Shown here: positions 10,178 to 19,176 of the stretch, piece after piece
Position numbering within the stretch: position 1 is the first letter of the stretch
Layout of the letters: every line of letters begins with the position of its first letter
Origin: Thalassotalea profundi
GTDB taxonomy: Bacteria; Pseudomonadota; Gammaproteobacteria; Enterobacterales; Alteromonadaceae
Reading direction: 5' to 3'
DNA: 64,000 bases
Assembly (NCBI RefSeq): GCF_014653195.1
Contig: NZ_BNAH01000008.1
Location: forward strand, 124,001 to 188,000
Translations under genes and position numbers: made by a program
Notes under the pieces: generated by a model
The model's database searches: none
What the model saw: only the letters and a program-made list of their open reading frames with translations
Told to the model about the DNA's origin: nothing

Positions 10178-10828
10178 ATGAAACAGTATTTAGCATTATG
10201 TCAGCGTTTAATTGATGAAGGTACGTGGATAGAGAATAAGCGTACCGGTAAACGCTGTTTAACCGTGATTAATGCTGAATTAAATTATGATGTTGCGGCA
10301 AATGAATTTCCAATGATCACTACACGAAAAAGTTACTGGAAAGCAGCTATAGCTGAGTTACTTGGTTATATTCGTGGCTATGATAATGCGGCAGATTTTC
10401 GCTCTATTGGCTGTAATACATGGAATGCTAATGCAAATGAAAATGCTGAATGGCTAAATAACTCACACCGTAAAGGCGAAGACGATATGGGGCGGGTTTA
10501 TGGTGTTCAAGGACGTAAATGGTCAAAACCTGATGGTGGATTTGTTGATCAGCTGAAAAAGCTTGTTGATGACTTATCTAATGGCATAGATGATCGCGGT
10601 GAAATATTATCTTTTTATAACCCGGGTGAATTCCATATGGGGTGTTTACGCCCATGCATGCACACTCATACGTTTTCTTTATTAGGTGATACGCTTTACT
10701 TAACCAGTTACCAACGCTCATGCGATGTGCCGCTTTTATTGCCCTATAATAGAATTGCACAGTATGAGAAAGAAGCAGTTAGTGATTTCTTTTTTTTGTA
10801 TCAGAATAAAGATAATTCGATATATTAA
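10178..10828 (+). pseudogene. thyA: Host thymidylate synthase, truncated by insertion
   Basis: Vibrio/Shewanella-type ThyA (dUMP to dTMP methylation). Residues 1-186 match the family through the catalytic Cys (LRPCMH, Cys160) and the QRSCDVPL segment, where the homologues continue with GLNFNMVQ. Here the reading frame instead continues [15 protein letters not shown] and stops at 10828, so about 97 C-terminal residues, including the conserved Asn and the folate-side residues, are replaced by 30 foreign ones. The host/foreign boundary lies near 10733-10736. The product should be inactive. I looked for the missing 3' part downstream and did not find it. A complete, distantly related thyA lies at 17010. 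Confidence 0.92.
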
Positions 10829-10848
10829 TCAAGTGCACAATATGAAAA
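10755..10848 (+). repeat. Two direct near-repeats at the element's left end (putative recombinase sites)
   Basis: The motif TGCACARTATGARAA occurs at about 10756-10770 and again at 10834-10848, same orientation, between the thyA break and the first recombinase start. Repeated short motifs at an element terminus are expected for recombinase arm binding. I found no matching copy downstream that would mark the right end. Confidence 0.4.
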
Positions 10849-10871
10849 TATAATATCTATATAAGGGCAAA

Positions 10872-12110
10872 GTGAAAGAAATGAGATTTAAATTAGTAGA
10901 AGGAGAATCAATAAACATAAGAGATAGTGAAGCTTTTAAACATAAAGCTAATACGACGTTAGACTTTCAAACAGAGCCTAATGTGACTGGGGTTGTTGTT
11001 TTCAATTCGAAGCAACAAGTATTGCCACATATATCAAATTGGCTTACTGAAAAGCTAATGAGTGGATTAACACCTCCGGGAACAGTTAAAACATATGCAA
11101 AGAACTTTTCTTACTTACTTGATTATCTAGAGCAGCATAGGACATTAAAGCATCAGAAGTTAGATGATGCATTGCTATATATTCAACAACACACATTCAA
11201 AGAATACTTCCAACATTTAAGAAGTGAAAAAGGTTTAGCCTCTACAACGGTAAGTAATAGAGATGCGACTTATCAAGCATTTTTTGAAGAGTTCCTTTGT
11301 GTTGCGCGTCATAACGGGAAGGCGTTGAGAGATGACAATCCTTATGAGGGGGGGCTGATTTTTGGTTCCCCAAAATCTAAATTAGTAGAAATGTGTAGTT
11401 TAGATGAATTAACGGCGTTATTAATGTGTACACCACATGAAAGTGAGAAGGTATTGGTTCAGTTCATCTACGATAGCGGTCTTAGGCGCACAGAAGTAAC
11501 TAAAGTCAAAAAAGAGCATATAGATAATGCTTTAAACTCAGAACGACATAAAATTATAGTGGATGAGGACACCGTATCGATACCATCTGAATACAAAGCT
11601 GTTTATGTCGAAGGCTCAAAAGGTAGGCGTAGAGAAATTAAAGAAAGAATGACACTTACCAGTATCCATACATTAGGAAGGCTTAAACGATATTTTGCAA
11701 ACCCTAGATATCGTGTTACTGCTAAAAAGCACTCTTTAGATGCTCCTGCTTTTTTTAATACTCACGGAAATCCATATACCCCCGGTTCAGTTGGAAAGTT
11801 GTTAGAACGGTTATCCCAGAGAGCAAAAAAGAAGGGACTTATAAAAAGACATATCCATCCTCACATGTTAAGACATGGCTTTGCTGGTTCTGTCTTAAGG
11901 TCTCCTGACTTGGGAAACCATTCAGTAGATAAACTCGTGATAGTTCAACATTGTCTTGGACACAGTAGTTTAAAAACAACGCAGATTTATACACGGCTAC
12001 CTTACGATATATATGGCTTAGTAGCTGATTCTAATGGAGAAATTCTCACGCGATCACAGTTGATGGAGCAATTAAACACGAAAACTAAAACAAAAAAAGT
12101 GAGAGCGTAG
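10872..12110 (+). CDS. Tyrosine recombinase IntA of the thyA element (TnpA-like)
   Basis: Site-specific recombinase of 412 residues with a SAM-like N-terminal core-binding domain (about 50-160) and a complete catalytic domain: Arg205 (DSGLRRTE), Lys250, His331-x-x-Arg334 (HPHMLRHG), His364 (LGHSSLKTT) and the nucleophile Tyr373. Start is taken as GTG with AAGGG four bases upstream; ATG at 10881 is an alternative. Three bases separate its stop region from the next gene. It is the only protein of the three with every canonical catalytic residue, so it is the likeliest strand-cleaving enzyme. Confidence 0.92.
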   Translation: MKEMRFKLVEGESINIRDSEAFKHKANTTLDFQTEPNVTGVVVFNSKQQVLPHISNWLTEKLMSGLTPPGTVKTYAKNFSYLLDYLEQHRTLKHQKLDDALLYIQQHTFKEYFQHLRSEKGLASTTVSNRDATYQAFFEEFLCVARHNGKALRDDNPYEGGLIFGSPKSKLVEMCSLDELTALLMCTPHESEKVLVQFIYDSGLRRTEVTKVKKEHIDNALNSERHKIIVDEDTVSIPSEYKAVYVEGSKGRRREIKERMTLTSIHTLGRLKRYFANPRYRVTAKKHSLDAPAFFNTHGNPYTPGSVGKLLERLSQRAKKKGLIKRHIHPHMLRHGFAGSVLRSPDLGNHSVDKLVIVQHCLGHSSLKTTQIYTRLPYDIYGLVADSNGEILTRSQLMEQLNTKTKTKKVRA

Positions 12111-12119
12111 GGAGTGAAA

Positions 12120-14468
12120 ATGGTAACTAAACAAATTAAAAAACTAAAAGCCTACATTGATGAGATTAAAGCTAGCCCAGTTAAAGTATGGGAAATACCA
12201 TTAGGCAACAAGGTTAAAAAAGATAAGTATTACGCAATGGCTTCTCATGTTTACCTTAGTGATAAGTTAGGCATTTCGAAGGCTGCGCTCCAAGGAGCAA
12301 CGAGCGCAGCACACAGCTATGTTCCGCTCATGAATGAGCTTAATGAAATTCTCATTAGCGAAGGTATTTTAATTGAAGGAACAATTTCATCTGCCCTTGA
12401 GCTTCGCAGAACAGTAATGATTTGGTGGAAAAGCTTGTCAGATGAAGAAAAATTCGACCTCGAAACACATGGCAACTCTATTAGCTTTAATAAATATATT
12501 AAAAACTGGCGAGGTGGTAAAGACTACGAAATCATTAATGAGTTGGCGGAACAATTAAACAATGAGCTAATTGTATTAGGTGCGCTTCGTGGTGATTATA
12601 TTCCAGTTAAAGAACGAGAACAGTTACGCGATAAGGAATTCATACCCAAGCAAAAAGCGACAGCACAGCGTTGGCGTGATCTTGAATTAATATCTTTAGA
12701 GTCAGTCGAAGACTTGCTCGCTCCCGATAGTTCTGATGAGCCATTTGTTCAAATTAAACAGTTAGCTGCTCATATTCGTGCAAGTTATTCTGCTAAGTCA
12801 TCTAAAAATAACTTTCGAGATGCATATAATCATTTGTGCAAGTTTCTATTGAAGAACAACATAGCAACTACTTCGTTTTTAAAGGATATATTGAATGAGT
12901 ACCTGTTAGTTAGATTCAATCAGGATTACATTATCCCTTTGATGGATAATGAAGAAATGTCTCCTGCTACAGCCCCTAGCATTATAAGTGCTGTTAGAAT
13001 TATTTTAAAAAGAGCTAAATCTTTAAAAGGGCTTGGTTTTCACGGATTTATAGATGTTGAAATGGCAGTTAAAGGTAGAGTGACTGAAAGTTATAAACCA
13101 TATATCAAGCAGGAACGCGATGACATCAACAACGCTATACATGAAAGTATTGAAGAAACAATCGAGCTACTATCTCCATACACTAAAGTTGGAAGTGGTA
13201 TATATCCTTTAGATAATCGGGGACACTTATTATTAGGGCTTGCTACAATAGAAAATGCTAGGTTTTTGTTCGAAAATAACCTGAATTGCTCACCTGTTTA
13301 CTATCATACGGCTAAAACTAACGAAGAAAAAGGGTTCTTAAAAATAGTTGGGAAACTCGATGTTGGGCTTCATGAAATATATAAAAGTTGGGGAGTTTTA
13401 TCCGTTGTAGATGCCAATGTTATAGCACCATTTGTTTTTCGACTCGCACAAATAACAGGTATGAATGCCGAACCCATTTTTGATCTTAACGTGGATGACC
13501 TAGTCCTTTCGCATGAAATTACTGGTAAGCCGTGTTTAAGATATTGGAAAGAGAGGAGTACGGGGGAAAAGGAATTACATCTGGATTTATTTGAAGCGAA
13601 GCTTCAGTGGTTATCTAAAAAACAAAGCGTAGAAGTTCAAAAAATATTTGAAGGAGTAGTTAACCTTACTGCAAATATCAGGAAAGATGCTCATAACTCT
13701 ATCAAAGGTAGACTTTTTATATTCAAAAGTTCAGGGCAAAAAACCTATGGAGAAATAAAATCATTTTCTGAACTGAAGAATACTACAAGTATCTATTCGA
13801 ATTTTGTTAGTAGACATTCATTGCAGAACGCTGCTGGAAAGCCTTTGAAATTCAGTATTAGCCGCTTTAGACCTACTTTTGTAAGCGAAATGTTGGAAGC
13901 TGGAGTTAGCATTCGAGAAATTCAATTGATGTTAGGTCATTCCAACATTGAAACTACGATGAATTATCTGGATAAATTGGATTTTAATCGTATTGCTAGA
14001 GCAAAACTCAATGAAGCGTTAACTAGAATTCATAAGCGCACGATAGTACCCGCTAATGACAATAGCCAATCAAGTGATTTTTTAGAAAACCCAGATAGAA
14101 TAATATTTAGCACGCCGTTAGGGGGCTGTGCGAATATATTTTCACCACCAGATTTTATCAGGAGTATGTCAAGTTACAACCAAGGCCAAGCATGCTCACA
14201 GTACAACAAGTGCCTGTCATGTGAAAACGTCATGATCACCGTAGATAAATTACCGATGTTATTTGCTATGCAGCGAGATTATGAATTACTCATGCAGAGA
14301 AATAGAATTATGGATACACCATACGGCTATGTAATTGAAGAAAACCTAGCATTGCTTGATGAAATGCTAAATCCCAAGAAGTCTGATTTTTCTATTGGCG
14401 ATTTAGAGCATGCAAAGCGCCTGTCAGTTTTTGAAGAGACGGCAATAGTAGATGGAGTTACAGCATAA
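12120..14468 (+). CDS. Large tyrosine-recombinase-fold protein (Tfp-like) with incomplete active site
   Basis: About 780 residues. The C-terminal half resembles a tyrosine recombinase: GHSNIETTMNYLD retains His609 and Tyr618, and Arg586 remains in SISRFRPTF (numbering from the GTG at 12114). The first catalytic Arg is replaced in ITGMNAEPIFDL and the His of HxxR is Ser583, so independent catalysis is doubtful. A C-terminal Cys cluster (Cys672, 694, 700, 703) could bind zinc. ATG at 12120 is preferred because GGGAG lies five bases before it; GTG at 12114 overlaps that RBS. Its stop overlaps the next start by one base. Matches the tfp position of SE elements. Confidence 0.85.
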   Translation: MVTKQIKKLKAYIDEIKASPVKVWEIPLGNKVKKDKYYAMASHVYLSDKLGISKAALQGATSAAHSYVPLMNELNEILISEGILIEGTISSALELRRTVMIWWKSLSDEEKFDLETHGNSISFNKYIKNWRGGKDYEIINELAEQLNNELIVLGALRGDYIPVKEREQLRDKEFIPKQKATAQRWRDLELISLESVEDLLAPDSSDEPFVQIKQLAAHIRASYSAKSSKNNFRDAYNHLCKFLLKNNIATTSFLKDILNEYLLVRFNQDYIIPLMDNEEMSPATAPSIISAVRIILKRAKSLKGLGFHGFIDVEMAVKGRVTESYKPYIKQERDDINNAIHESIEETIELLSPYTKVGSGIYPLDNRGHLLLGLATIENARFLFENNLNCSPVYYHTAKTNEEKGFLKIVGKLDVGLHEIYKSWGVLSVVDANVIAPFVFRLAQITGMNAEPIFDLNVDDLVLSHEITGKPCLRYWKERSTGEKELHLDLFEAKLQWLSKKQSVEVQKIFEGVVNLTANIRKDAHNSIKGRLFIFKSSGQKTYGEIKSFSELKNTTSIYSNFVSRHSLQNAAGKPLKFSISRFRPTFVSEMLEAGVSIREIQLMLGHSNIETTMNYLDKLDFNRIARAKLNEALTRIHKRTIVPANDNSQSSDFLENPDRIIFSTPLGGCANIFSPPDFIRSMSSYNQGQACSQYNKCLSCENVMITVDKLPMLFAMQRDYELLMQRNRIMDTPYGYVIEENLALLDEMLNPKKSDFSIGDLEHAKRLSVFEETAIVDGVTA

Positions 14469-16537
14469 TGAATGAGACAAATTTAGAGAACAACATTTCA
14501 CTAATTCAAAAAGTTGGTGAAAACAAAAAACTACTCATACCACTTTTTGCTAAAACTCAAGAACAGATAGATAGTAAAGAGCTGGAGTTACCTGAATTTT
14601 TCTGGTTGCCGCAACTTTTAAGTCTTTCTGTAACCTCTGTAAATCAATTCAAAGAAAACGAATGGGATTACAATAAAGACACTCTCAATCCATCTAGGTC
14701 AGTACAAGGGGCTAAGCTCAAAATTAATTTTTCTAAATACTCGAATATTCCCGCTTATGTAATGACTGAGTTAAAGTGCTTATGTCATTTAGTAATGCTG
14801 GTCCCAATGCAATTTAGGAAAAATGGTAAAGGTCAACGTTCTAAAAAATCAATAAAGCCCAATACCGTGATTGCTCATTTTGAAGCTGGTTTAAGATACA
14901 TCGACAGTGTATTTCATGACTTAAATGGGTTGGGTCTAGAGTTTGTCCACAATAAATTTCAAAGTTTGACCGATATACTTGATAGTGACTATAGAAAAAC
15001 GGCCAAAAAATTTAATTTCACAGTTGGTCCAGAATTAATGGTGTTTTTGGGTTATTTGAACCACCCATACTCCTCAAATGTATTGGGTACAGAAATTAAG
15101 GTTGATTTCTCAACCTTAGACTGGCCGGAACAGAATATAAAGAAAAGAAAAGCGAAGCTAATTTTTGAGAATAGTGATTTTGAAAAACTGATAAATCATT
15201 CGACATTTACTGTGGTTGATTTCTTACTCAGAATTTCGAAAAACGTCGAAGATAAAACAGCATTGTCTTATTACAACGTTTTGAACAAAGAACACCGTTT
15301 AAATTTTGAATTTAATGAGCACTTATTAAATGACTATACTCTAGTTCGTCTTTTGTCTAAGGGATATTCTAAAGAGTTTATCGAGACAACTTGCTCTATA
15401 TCTAAAGAGTACCTAAAACCTGATGGCAGCTTGATGTACCACGAGGGGATTAGGCCTCTGATAAAGGAAAAATATCAGATAAAGCACTTTGATGAAGTCA
15501 GAAGGTATATCAATGAAGTTTACTATTCATCCGCTTATTTAATTTCACAATTGGCAGGGATGCGTCCAGAAGAAATGTGCGAGTTAATATTAAGTAAATG
15601 CTTAAATGTGCATGATGGATTTGATGTCTTGGTTTCAAATGTAAAGAAGAATAAGTTTGAAAACTTAAAATTATTTGATGATAAGTGGGTTGCAATTCCA
15701 ATTATGAAAGATGCTGTTCAAGCGGCATCCTTAATTTCGTCTTTAAAGAATAATGATTATCTTTTCAGTAATGTAGATACAGTATCTCCCGATGATATAC
15801 CTACCAATATGAACCCGACGGGTATCAGGCACTTTTTTGGAAATTTCTTAAATATAGTCCTAGGTAAAGACAGGACTGAGCAAATAATATTCACCCCATA
15901 CATGATTCGGCATACGTTAGCGTATCAATTACATCGTATTGAATTAGGGCTTCCATTTATATCATTTCAACTAAAGCATATTGTAGATAAAGTTGGTAGT
16001 TACACATCAATGGGAGCGGCGAGTAATACAACATTAGGGTATGGAGAGATCGCAGACAACATAGTGCTTGATAAAGCGAAAAGCAAAAAAATTCGTCGTT
16101 ATGCAGAAGTGGAGCGAGTAAAGAACATTATGGACCCTAATGGTACATATGTTGGCCCAAAAGCTACTGAGCACAAAGAAAGAGTTCAAAAGGTGTTCCA
16201 AGGATATATGGAGGCTGGCTATAGCAAAGATGAGATATTTGATGCTATGGCTGAGCAAGGACTTGCAGTGATTAATGTTGGTGCAGGCTTCTGTTTTGGA
16301 GGGGTAGAGGATTATGATGAAAGTCTTCCTTGTATCGGCTCTTTAAGGTGTAACCCTAATAGGTGTTCAAATGCAATTGTTAGCAAGGCAAATGCTCCTA
16401 AATGGCGAGAGGTATTTGTCTCAAATAGCGAGTTAGTTGGCAAAGAAGGATATGAAGATAGGCAGGACCAAATCATTGCGGCGGTAGAGGAAGCTAGAGG
16501 GGTTTTAATTTATCTTGGAGAGGCTGTCGATCAATGA
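14468..16537 (+). CDS. Large tyrosine recombinase IntB of the thyA element
   Basis: 689 residues, the long N-terminal region having no domain I recognise. The catalytic part is at about 355-530: Arg366 (LAGMRPEEM), Arg481 in PYMIRHTLAY with Tyr478 in place of the usual His, His504 (QLKHI) and Tyr525 (TTLGYGEI). A Cys-rich tail (about 618-637, FCFGG, LPCIGSLRCNPNRC) parallels the one in the preceding protein. One-base overlap with the upstream gene and four-base overlap (ATGA) with the downstream gene imply coupled translation. Position and size fit intB of SE elements; equivalent to TnpB in Tn554 plan. Confidence 0.87.
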   Translation: MNETNLENNISLIQKVGENKKLLIPLFAKTQEQIDSKELELPEFFWLPQLLSLSVTSVNQFKENEWDYNKDTLNPSRSVQGAKLKINFSKYSNIPAYVMTELKCLCHLVMLVPMQFRKNGKGQRSKKSIKPNTVIAHFEAGLRYIDSVFHDLNGLGLEFVHNKFQSLTDILDSDYRKTAKKFNFTVGPELMVFLGYLNHPYSSNVLGTEIKVDFSTLDWPEQNIKKRKAKLIFENSDFEKLINHSTFTVVDFLLRISKNVEDKTALSYYNVLNKEHRLNFEFNEHLLNDYTLVRLLSKGYSKEFIETTCSISKEYLKPDGSLMYHEGIRPLIKEKYQIKHFDEVRRYINEVYYSSAYLISQLAGMRPEEMCELILSKCLNVHDGFDVLVSNVKKNKFENLKLFDDKWVAIPIMKDAVQAASLISSLKNNDYLFSNVDTVSPDDIPTNMNPTGIRHFFGNFLNIVLGKDRTEQIIFTPYMIRHTLAYQLHRIELGLPFISFQLKHIVDKVGSYTSMGAASNTTLGYGEIADNIVLDKAKSKKIRRYAEVERVKNIMDPNGTYVGPKATEHKERVQKVFQGYMEAGYSKDEIFDAMAEQGLAVINVGAGFCFGGVEDYDESLPCIGSLRCNPNRCSNAIVSKANAPKWREVFVSNSELVGKEGYEDRQDQIIAAVEEARGVLIYLGEAVDQ

Positions 16538-17010
16538 GTGAACAAGCATATGATGAAAAAAATACTAAAGATTATGATGATAATACAATAAAACTAAACG
16601 ATGCTCTGGAGAAAATCAGCAAAAATTCTGACCTGCCAGCTACTCAAAAAGAAGTCGCAAGGATATCAGGCATTCACAGGAATACAGTATCAGAACGAGA
16701 GTTTCCAGCAATTCGTTTAAAAGAAATTAAAAAGCAAAGGAAAGAACAAGAGCAACAAGAACAGCAGGATATAAAAAGTAAAGCAGAAGAACTCACCGAA
16801 GAACGTGATAATATTGCTAAAGAAGTGGTTTATTGGTTCTCTGAGTTCACCAAAGCAAATAAAGATAGAGATGATTTAGAACTTCAGTTAAGAAGACAAA
16901 TCGAAAATACAGACTTTTATAAAACAGAGTTCGAGAAACAGAAAGAAAAAATAAAAACTCTTCAAGATAAAAATGAACAACTTAAAGAATTACTAAGAGA
17001 TGTAAAATAA
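16534..17010 (+). CDS. Small HTH/coiled-coil recombination accessory protein (Srap/TnpC-like)
   Basis: 158 residues. An HTH-like segment ([20 protein letters not shown], about 38-57) is followed by a highly charged, heptad-rich region from about 66 to the end, a long coiled coil interrupted by [18 protein letters not shown]. Overlaps intB by four bases and the element thyA by one. Position, size and architecture match TnpC of Tn554 and the auxiliary protein (srap) of SE elements. Predicted to bind DNA or bridge recombinases; inference. Confidence 0.8.
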   Translation: MSEQAYDEKNTKDYDDNTIKLNDALEKISKNSDLPATQKEVARISGIHRNTVSEREFPAIRLKEIKKQRKEQEQQEQQDIKSKAEELTEERDNIAKEVVYWFSEFTKANKDRDDLELQLRRQIENTDFYKTEFEKQKEKIKTLQDKNEQLKELLRDVK

Positions 17011-17843
17011 TGAAAGCATATATAGAACTATTAAAAGACGTGCTAGAAAATGGCACACAAAAAGGTGATCGAACTGGAACTGGCACTACGTCAGTGTTTG
17101 GTCGCCAAATAAGACATGATTTATCTAAAGGTTTTCCATTGCTGACAACCAAAAAACTTCATTTTAAAAGCATAGCCAATGAACTTATCTGGTTTCTTAA
17201 TGGTGACACCAATAATAATTGGCTAAACGAGAATGGCGTTAAAATTTGGGACGAGTGGGCGCTGGAAGATGGCTCTCTTGGACCTATATACGGTGCTCAG
17301 TGGACTGCTTGGCCGACAAAAGACGGTGACACAATAAATCAGATCGATTACGTTGTTGATACGTTGAAGAACAATCCAAATAGTCGCCGAATTATATTTC
17401 ATGGATGGAATGTTGAGTACCTCCCAGACGAAACTGTAAGTCCTCAAGAGAATGTTATTAGTGGTAAGATGGCATTACCCCCATGCCATCTACTATATCA
17501 GTTCTATGTAGCCAACGGAAAGCTCTCAGGACAATTATATATTAGAAGTTCCGATATTTTCTTGGGGCTTCCATATAACATTGCTAGTTTATCATTACTT
17601 GTTCATATGCTATGCCAACAATGTGATTTAGAGCCGGGTGAAGTAGTTGTAAGTTTTGGTGATTTACATGCTTATTCAAATCACATGGAACAAATTAAAG
17701 AGCAGATGTCACGTGAACCAAGGCCTTTGCCTGAATTGAAAATTAATCGAAAGCCAGACTCTATTTACGGTTACAATTTTGAAGACTTAGAAATTGTCGG
17801 CTATGATGCACATCCAAATATCAAAGCTCCTGTTGCTATTTAA
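17010..17843 (+). CDS. thyA: Element-borne thymidylate synthase (E. coli-type), replaces the disrupted host gene
   Basis: Complete 277-residue ThyA: DRTGTGT near the N-terminus (about 20-26), catalytic Cys159 ([11 protein letters not shown]), [12 protein letters not shown] with the conserved Asn, GDLHAYSNH, and a C-terminus IKAPVAI as in E. coli. It is about 13 residues longer than E. coli ThyA through an insertion around 140-152. The usual Gln before RS is Ile (LYIRSSD). The lineage is distinct from the host gene at 10178, so it is not a duplication. Its ATG overlaps the stop of the recombination-accessory gene (TAATG), tying it to the recombinase operon. It should restore dTMP synthesis in the integrated state. 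Confidence 0.95.
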   Translation: MKAYIELLKDVLENGTQKGDRTGTGTTSVFGRQIRHDLSKGFPLLTTKKLHFKSIANELIWFLNGDTNNNWLNENGVKIWDEWALEDGSLGPIYGAQWTAWPTKDGDTINQIDYVVDTLKNNPNSRRIIFHGWNVEYLPDETVSPQENVISGKMALPPCHLLYQFYVANGKLSGQLYIRSSDIFLGLPYNIASLSLLVHMLCQQCDLEPGEVVVSFGDLHAYSNHMEQIKEQMSREPRPLPELKINRKPDSIYGYNFEDLEIVGYDAHPNIKAPVAI

Positions 17844-17863
17844 TTGAAACAATAGTTATCATT

Positions 17864-17886
17864 CCACGCAGCGCTTTTCTGCGTGG
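17864..17886 (+). terminator. Hairpin after the element thyA (possible terminator)
   Basis: Perfect 8-bp stem CCACGCAG / CTGCGTGG with a seven-base loop CGCTTTT, 21 bases after the thyA stop. No T tract follows, so termination is uncertain. The loop shares GCTTTT with the left junction, which is noted but too short to call an end. Confidence 0.5.
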
Positions 17887-17941
17887 GGAAGGTTATTCAA
17901 CTTATTAAGCTAAATAACCGCTTTAATCGAAAAGGCAAATA

Positions 17942-18172
17942 ATGAGCAAAGTAGATACTCATCAATCAGAACAAAATATACAGTTATGTAATGATCAATT
18001 ATCACTTAATCAGCGCATCATGATCAAAAATGTCCGAGAGGCTATTGCTAACAATCGTATTGACGGCCTATCGATAAATCCTATTCTGATAGAGAGAGTA
18101 ATTGCAGCATGTAAAGATAATCAGAAACTAGATGTTGAGCAATTGATCAGAGAGTTTGTAACTCAAAATTAG
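17942..18172 (+). CDS. Small hypothetical protein, weak resemblance to VbhA-type antitoxins
   Basis: 76 residues with a good start context (AAGG before ATG by about seven bases). The stretch VREAIANNRIDGLSINPILIERV followed by an acidic helix is reminiscent of the VbhA/Fic antitoxin fold (ASxRxEG-like), but the inhibitory motif is not exact (NNRIDG) and no Fic toxin is seen nearby. Treat the function as unknown. It lies 98 bases after the element thyA and may be cargo or the first gene beyond the element. Confidence 0.5.
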   Translation: MSKVDTHQSEQNIQLCNDQLSLNQRIMIKNVREAIANNRIDGLSINPILIERVIAACKDNQKLDVEQLIREFVTQN

Positions 18173-18208
18173 TCAACTAGCGTTATTGTTAAAAATAGAA
18201 CTCACAAC

Positions 18209-18529
18209 TTAAACTGTTCCTTTCAGATCATTCAAAGCTACTTTTTTAAATACGGCTGAGGCTGGTTTTAAAGATGTTTTACAAATAGCACCGTATTTAC
18301 TGCCCGTCAGCCCAGAATTTATTTGTCTTTTTCTATATTTTTTAAGTTGACGCGCGTTCAAATTTTGAAGCTGATTAATTCTTTGATGATAATACCTTTG
18401 GCCCATTGTTTTTACTTTAGCGATAGATTCAAAAGTAACAATTGTGCTATTAGCGCGAGTAATATTATGCTGATTTTTGAAAAATGCAGTTAAGTGTTTT
18501 TTACGCAGACGCATCAATTTTCTTTTCAT
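18209..18529 (-). CDS. Basic hypothetical protein
   Basis: About 106 residues from the ATG at 18529 (a TTG at 18562 would add 11). Very rich in Lys and Arg (KRKLMRLRKKHL, ARQLKKYRKRQ), no membrane segment, no motif I recognise. A nucleic-acid-binding role is possible on charge alone. It converges on the preceding gene with 36 bases between stops. No strong RBS is visible, so the coding status is only moderately supported. Confidence 0.45.
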   Translation of the reverse strand: MKRKLMRLRKKHLTAFFKNQHNITRANSTIVTFESIAKVKTMGQRYYHQRINQLQNLNARQLKKYRKRQINSGLTGSKYGAICKTSLKPASAVFKKVALNDLKGTV

Positions 18530-18648
18530 ATTTTTCAGTATGCGTGTGATATTTATGCTCAATTGCTATCAACATTAAATGAAATTTATAGATCTTCCAA
18601 GTTTGTCATTTACTATACTTAAACTTCAGCAATTCAAGAGTCAGAGAT

Positions 18649-18870
18649 ATGCCTTATTGCCATACTGTCTTTCAACAAATAGCTCCTGATGAAGTCGAGT
18701 CATTATTATCGACCTTTACTATCGAGAACTTCGTCGGCGGACGAGCAGCGTATCACTTAGGCAATGGCAGTTACTCGATAGATGCGGGCGAGAATGATAT
18801 TCGTGCCATCTATGAAGGTGAGGTCGTTCGATTCTTTTTGCCGTCACGAAAAAGAGATGCTTCGGTATGA
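18649..18870 (+). CDS. Small hypothetical protein
   Basis: 73 residues (MPYCHTVFQQIAPDEVESLL...), acidic to neutral, no transmembrane segment. Start is supported by CAGAGAT upstream of the ATG. I do not recognise it. It could be a remnant of a longer gene since the following 300 bases hold no frame. Its N-terminus vaguely recalls IS4-like transposases but the rest does not. Confidence 0.45.
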   Translation: MPYCHTVFQQIAPDEVESLLSTFTIENFVGGRAAYHLGNGSYSIDAGENDIRAIYEGEVVRFFLPSRKRDASV

Positions 18871-19176
18871 GAAAAAGCTAAAAGTATTTGCAACCAAGCA
18901 TGGTATTAGGCTTAGCACTAGCAGTTAAAGGCCCCAAAAACGCTTAGACAGCGAATACGAGGTGATGAAGTTGGACTCAAAGCGGGTCAGATCGAACATT
19001 CGTTTAGCAACAAAAGAATGTCTAGTAAAATCTAGGAGTTCCAGTTCCAGTAGTGGTCTTTCCGAATTTCTGCGTCACGCTACGAATTCACAACTCAAAA
19101 CGGTCTAAATTAGTTGTTAGGTTGAACGCCATAGATATTGAGTTATCAATGGGGTGGACTAAGTCTAAAATTACGC
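18871..19176. other. Gene-free stretch between 18.87 and 19.18 kb
   Basis: No frame I can support on either strand. No clear repeats, hairpin terminator or thyA 3' fragment. Probably eroded sequence next to the defence gene. Confidence 0.5.

Larger units (their letters stand above)
10733..17843 (+). mobile_element. SE/Tn554-like integrative element core inserted in thyA and carrying its own thyA (right end unknown)
   Basis: Left boundary is seen directly as the break in the host thyA. The core has four overlapping genes: a canonical tyrosine recombinase, a recombinase-fold protein missing catalytic residues, a second large recombinase and a small HTH/coiled-coil protein. Their order and sizes correspond to intA-tfp-intB-srap of strand-biased circularizing integrative elements described in Vibrio (from memory) and more remotely to tnpA-tnpB-tnpC of Tn554. 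The fifth gene, thyA, overlaps the fourth. The end given is the last gene clearly linked to the core; the real element may continue through the defence gene at 19-23 kb or even the whole metal island. Confidence 0.8.

Noticed and set aside
10733..17843. Group I or II intron in thyA, as in some phages
   Set aside because: The insertion carries recombinases rather than intron-type ORFs, no 3' exon follows, and a second complete thyA of a different lineage is present.
17864..17886. The CGCTTTT-loop hairpin as the right attachment site of the thyA element
   Set aside because: Only GCTTTT is shared with the left junction, and the host thyA sequence does not resume after it.
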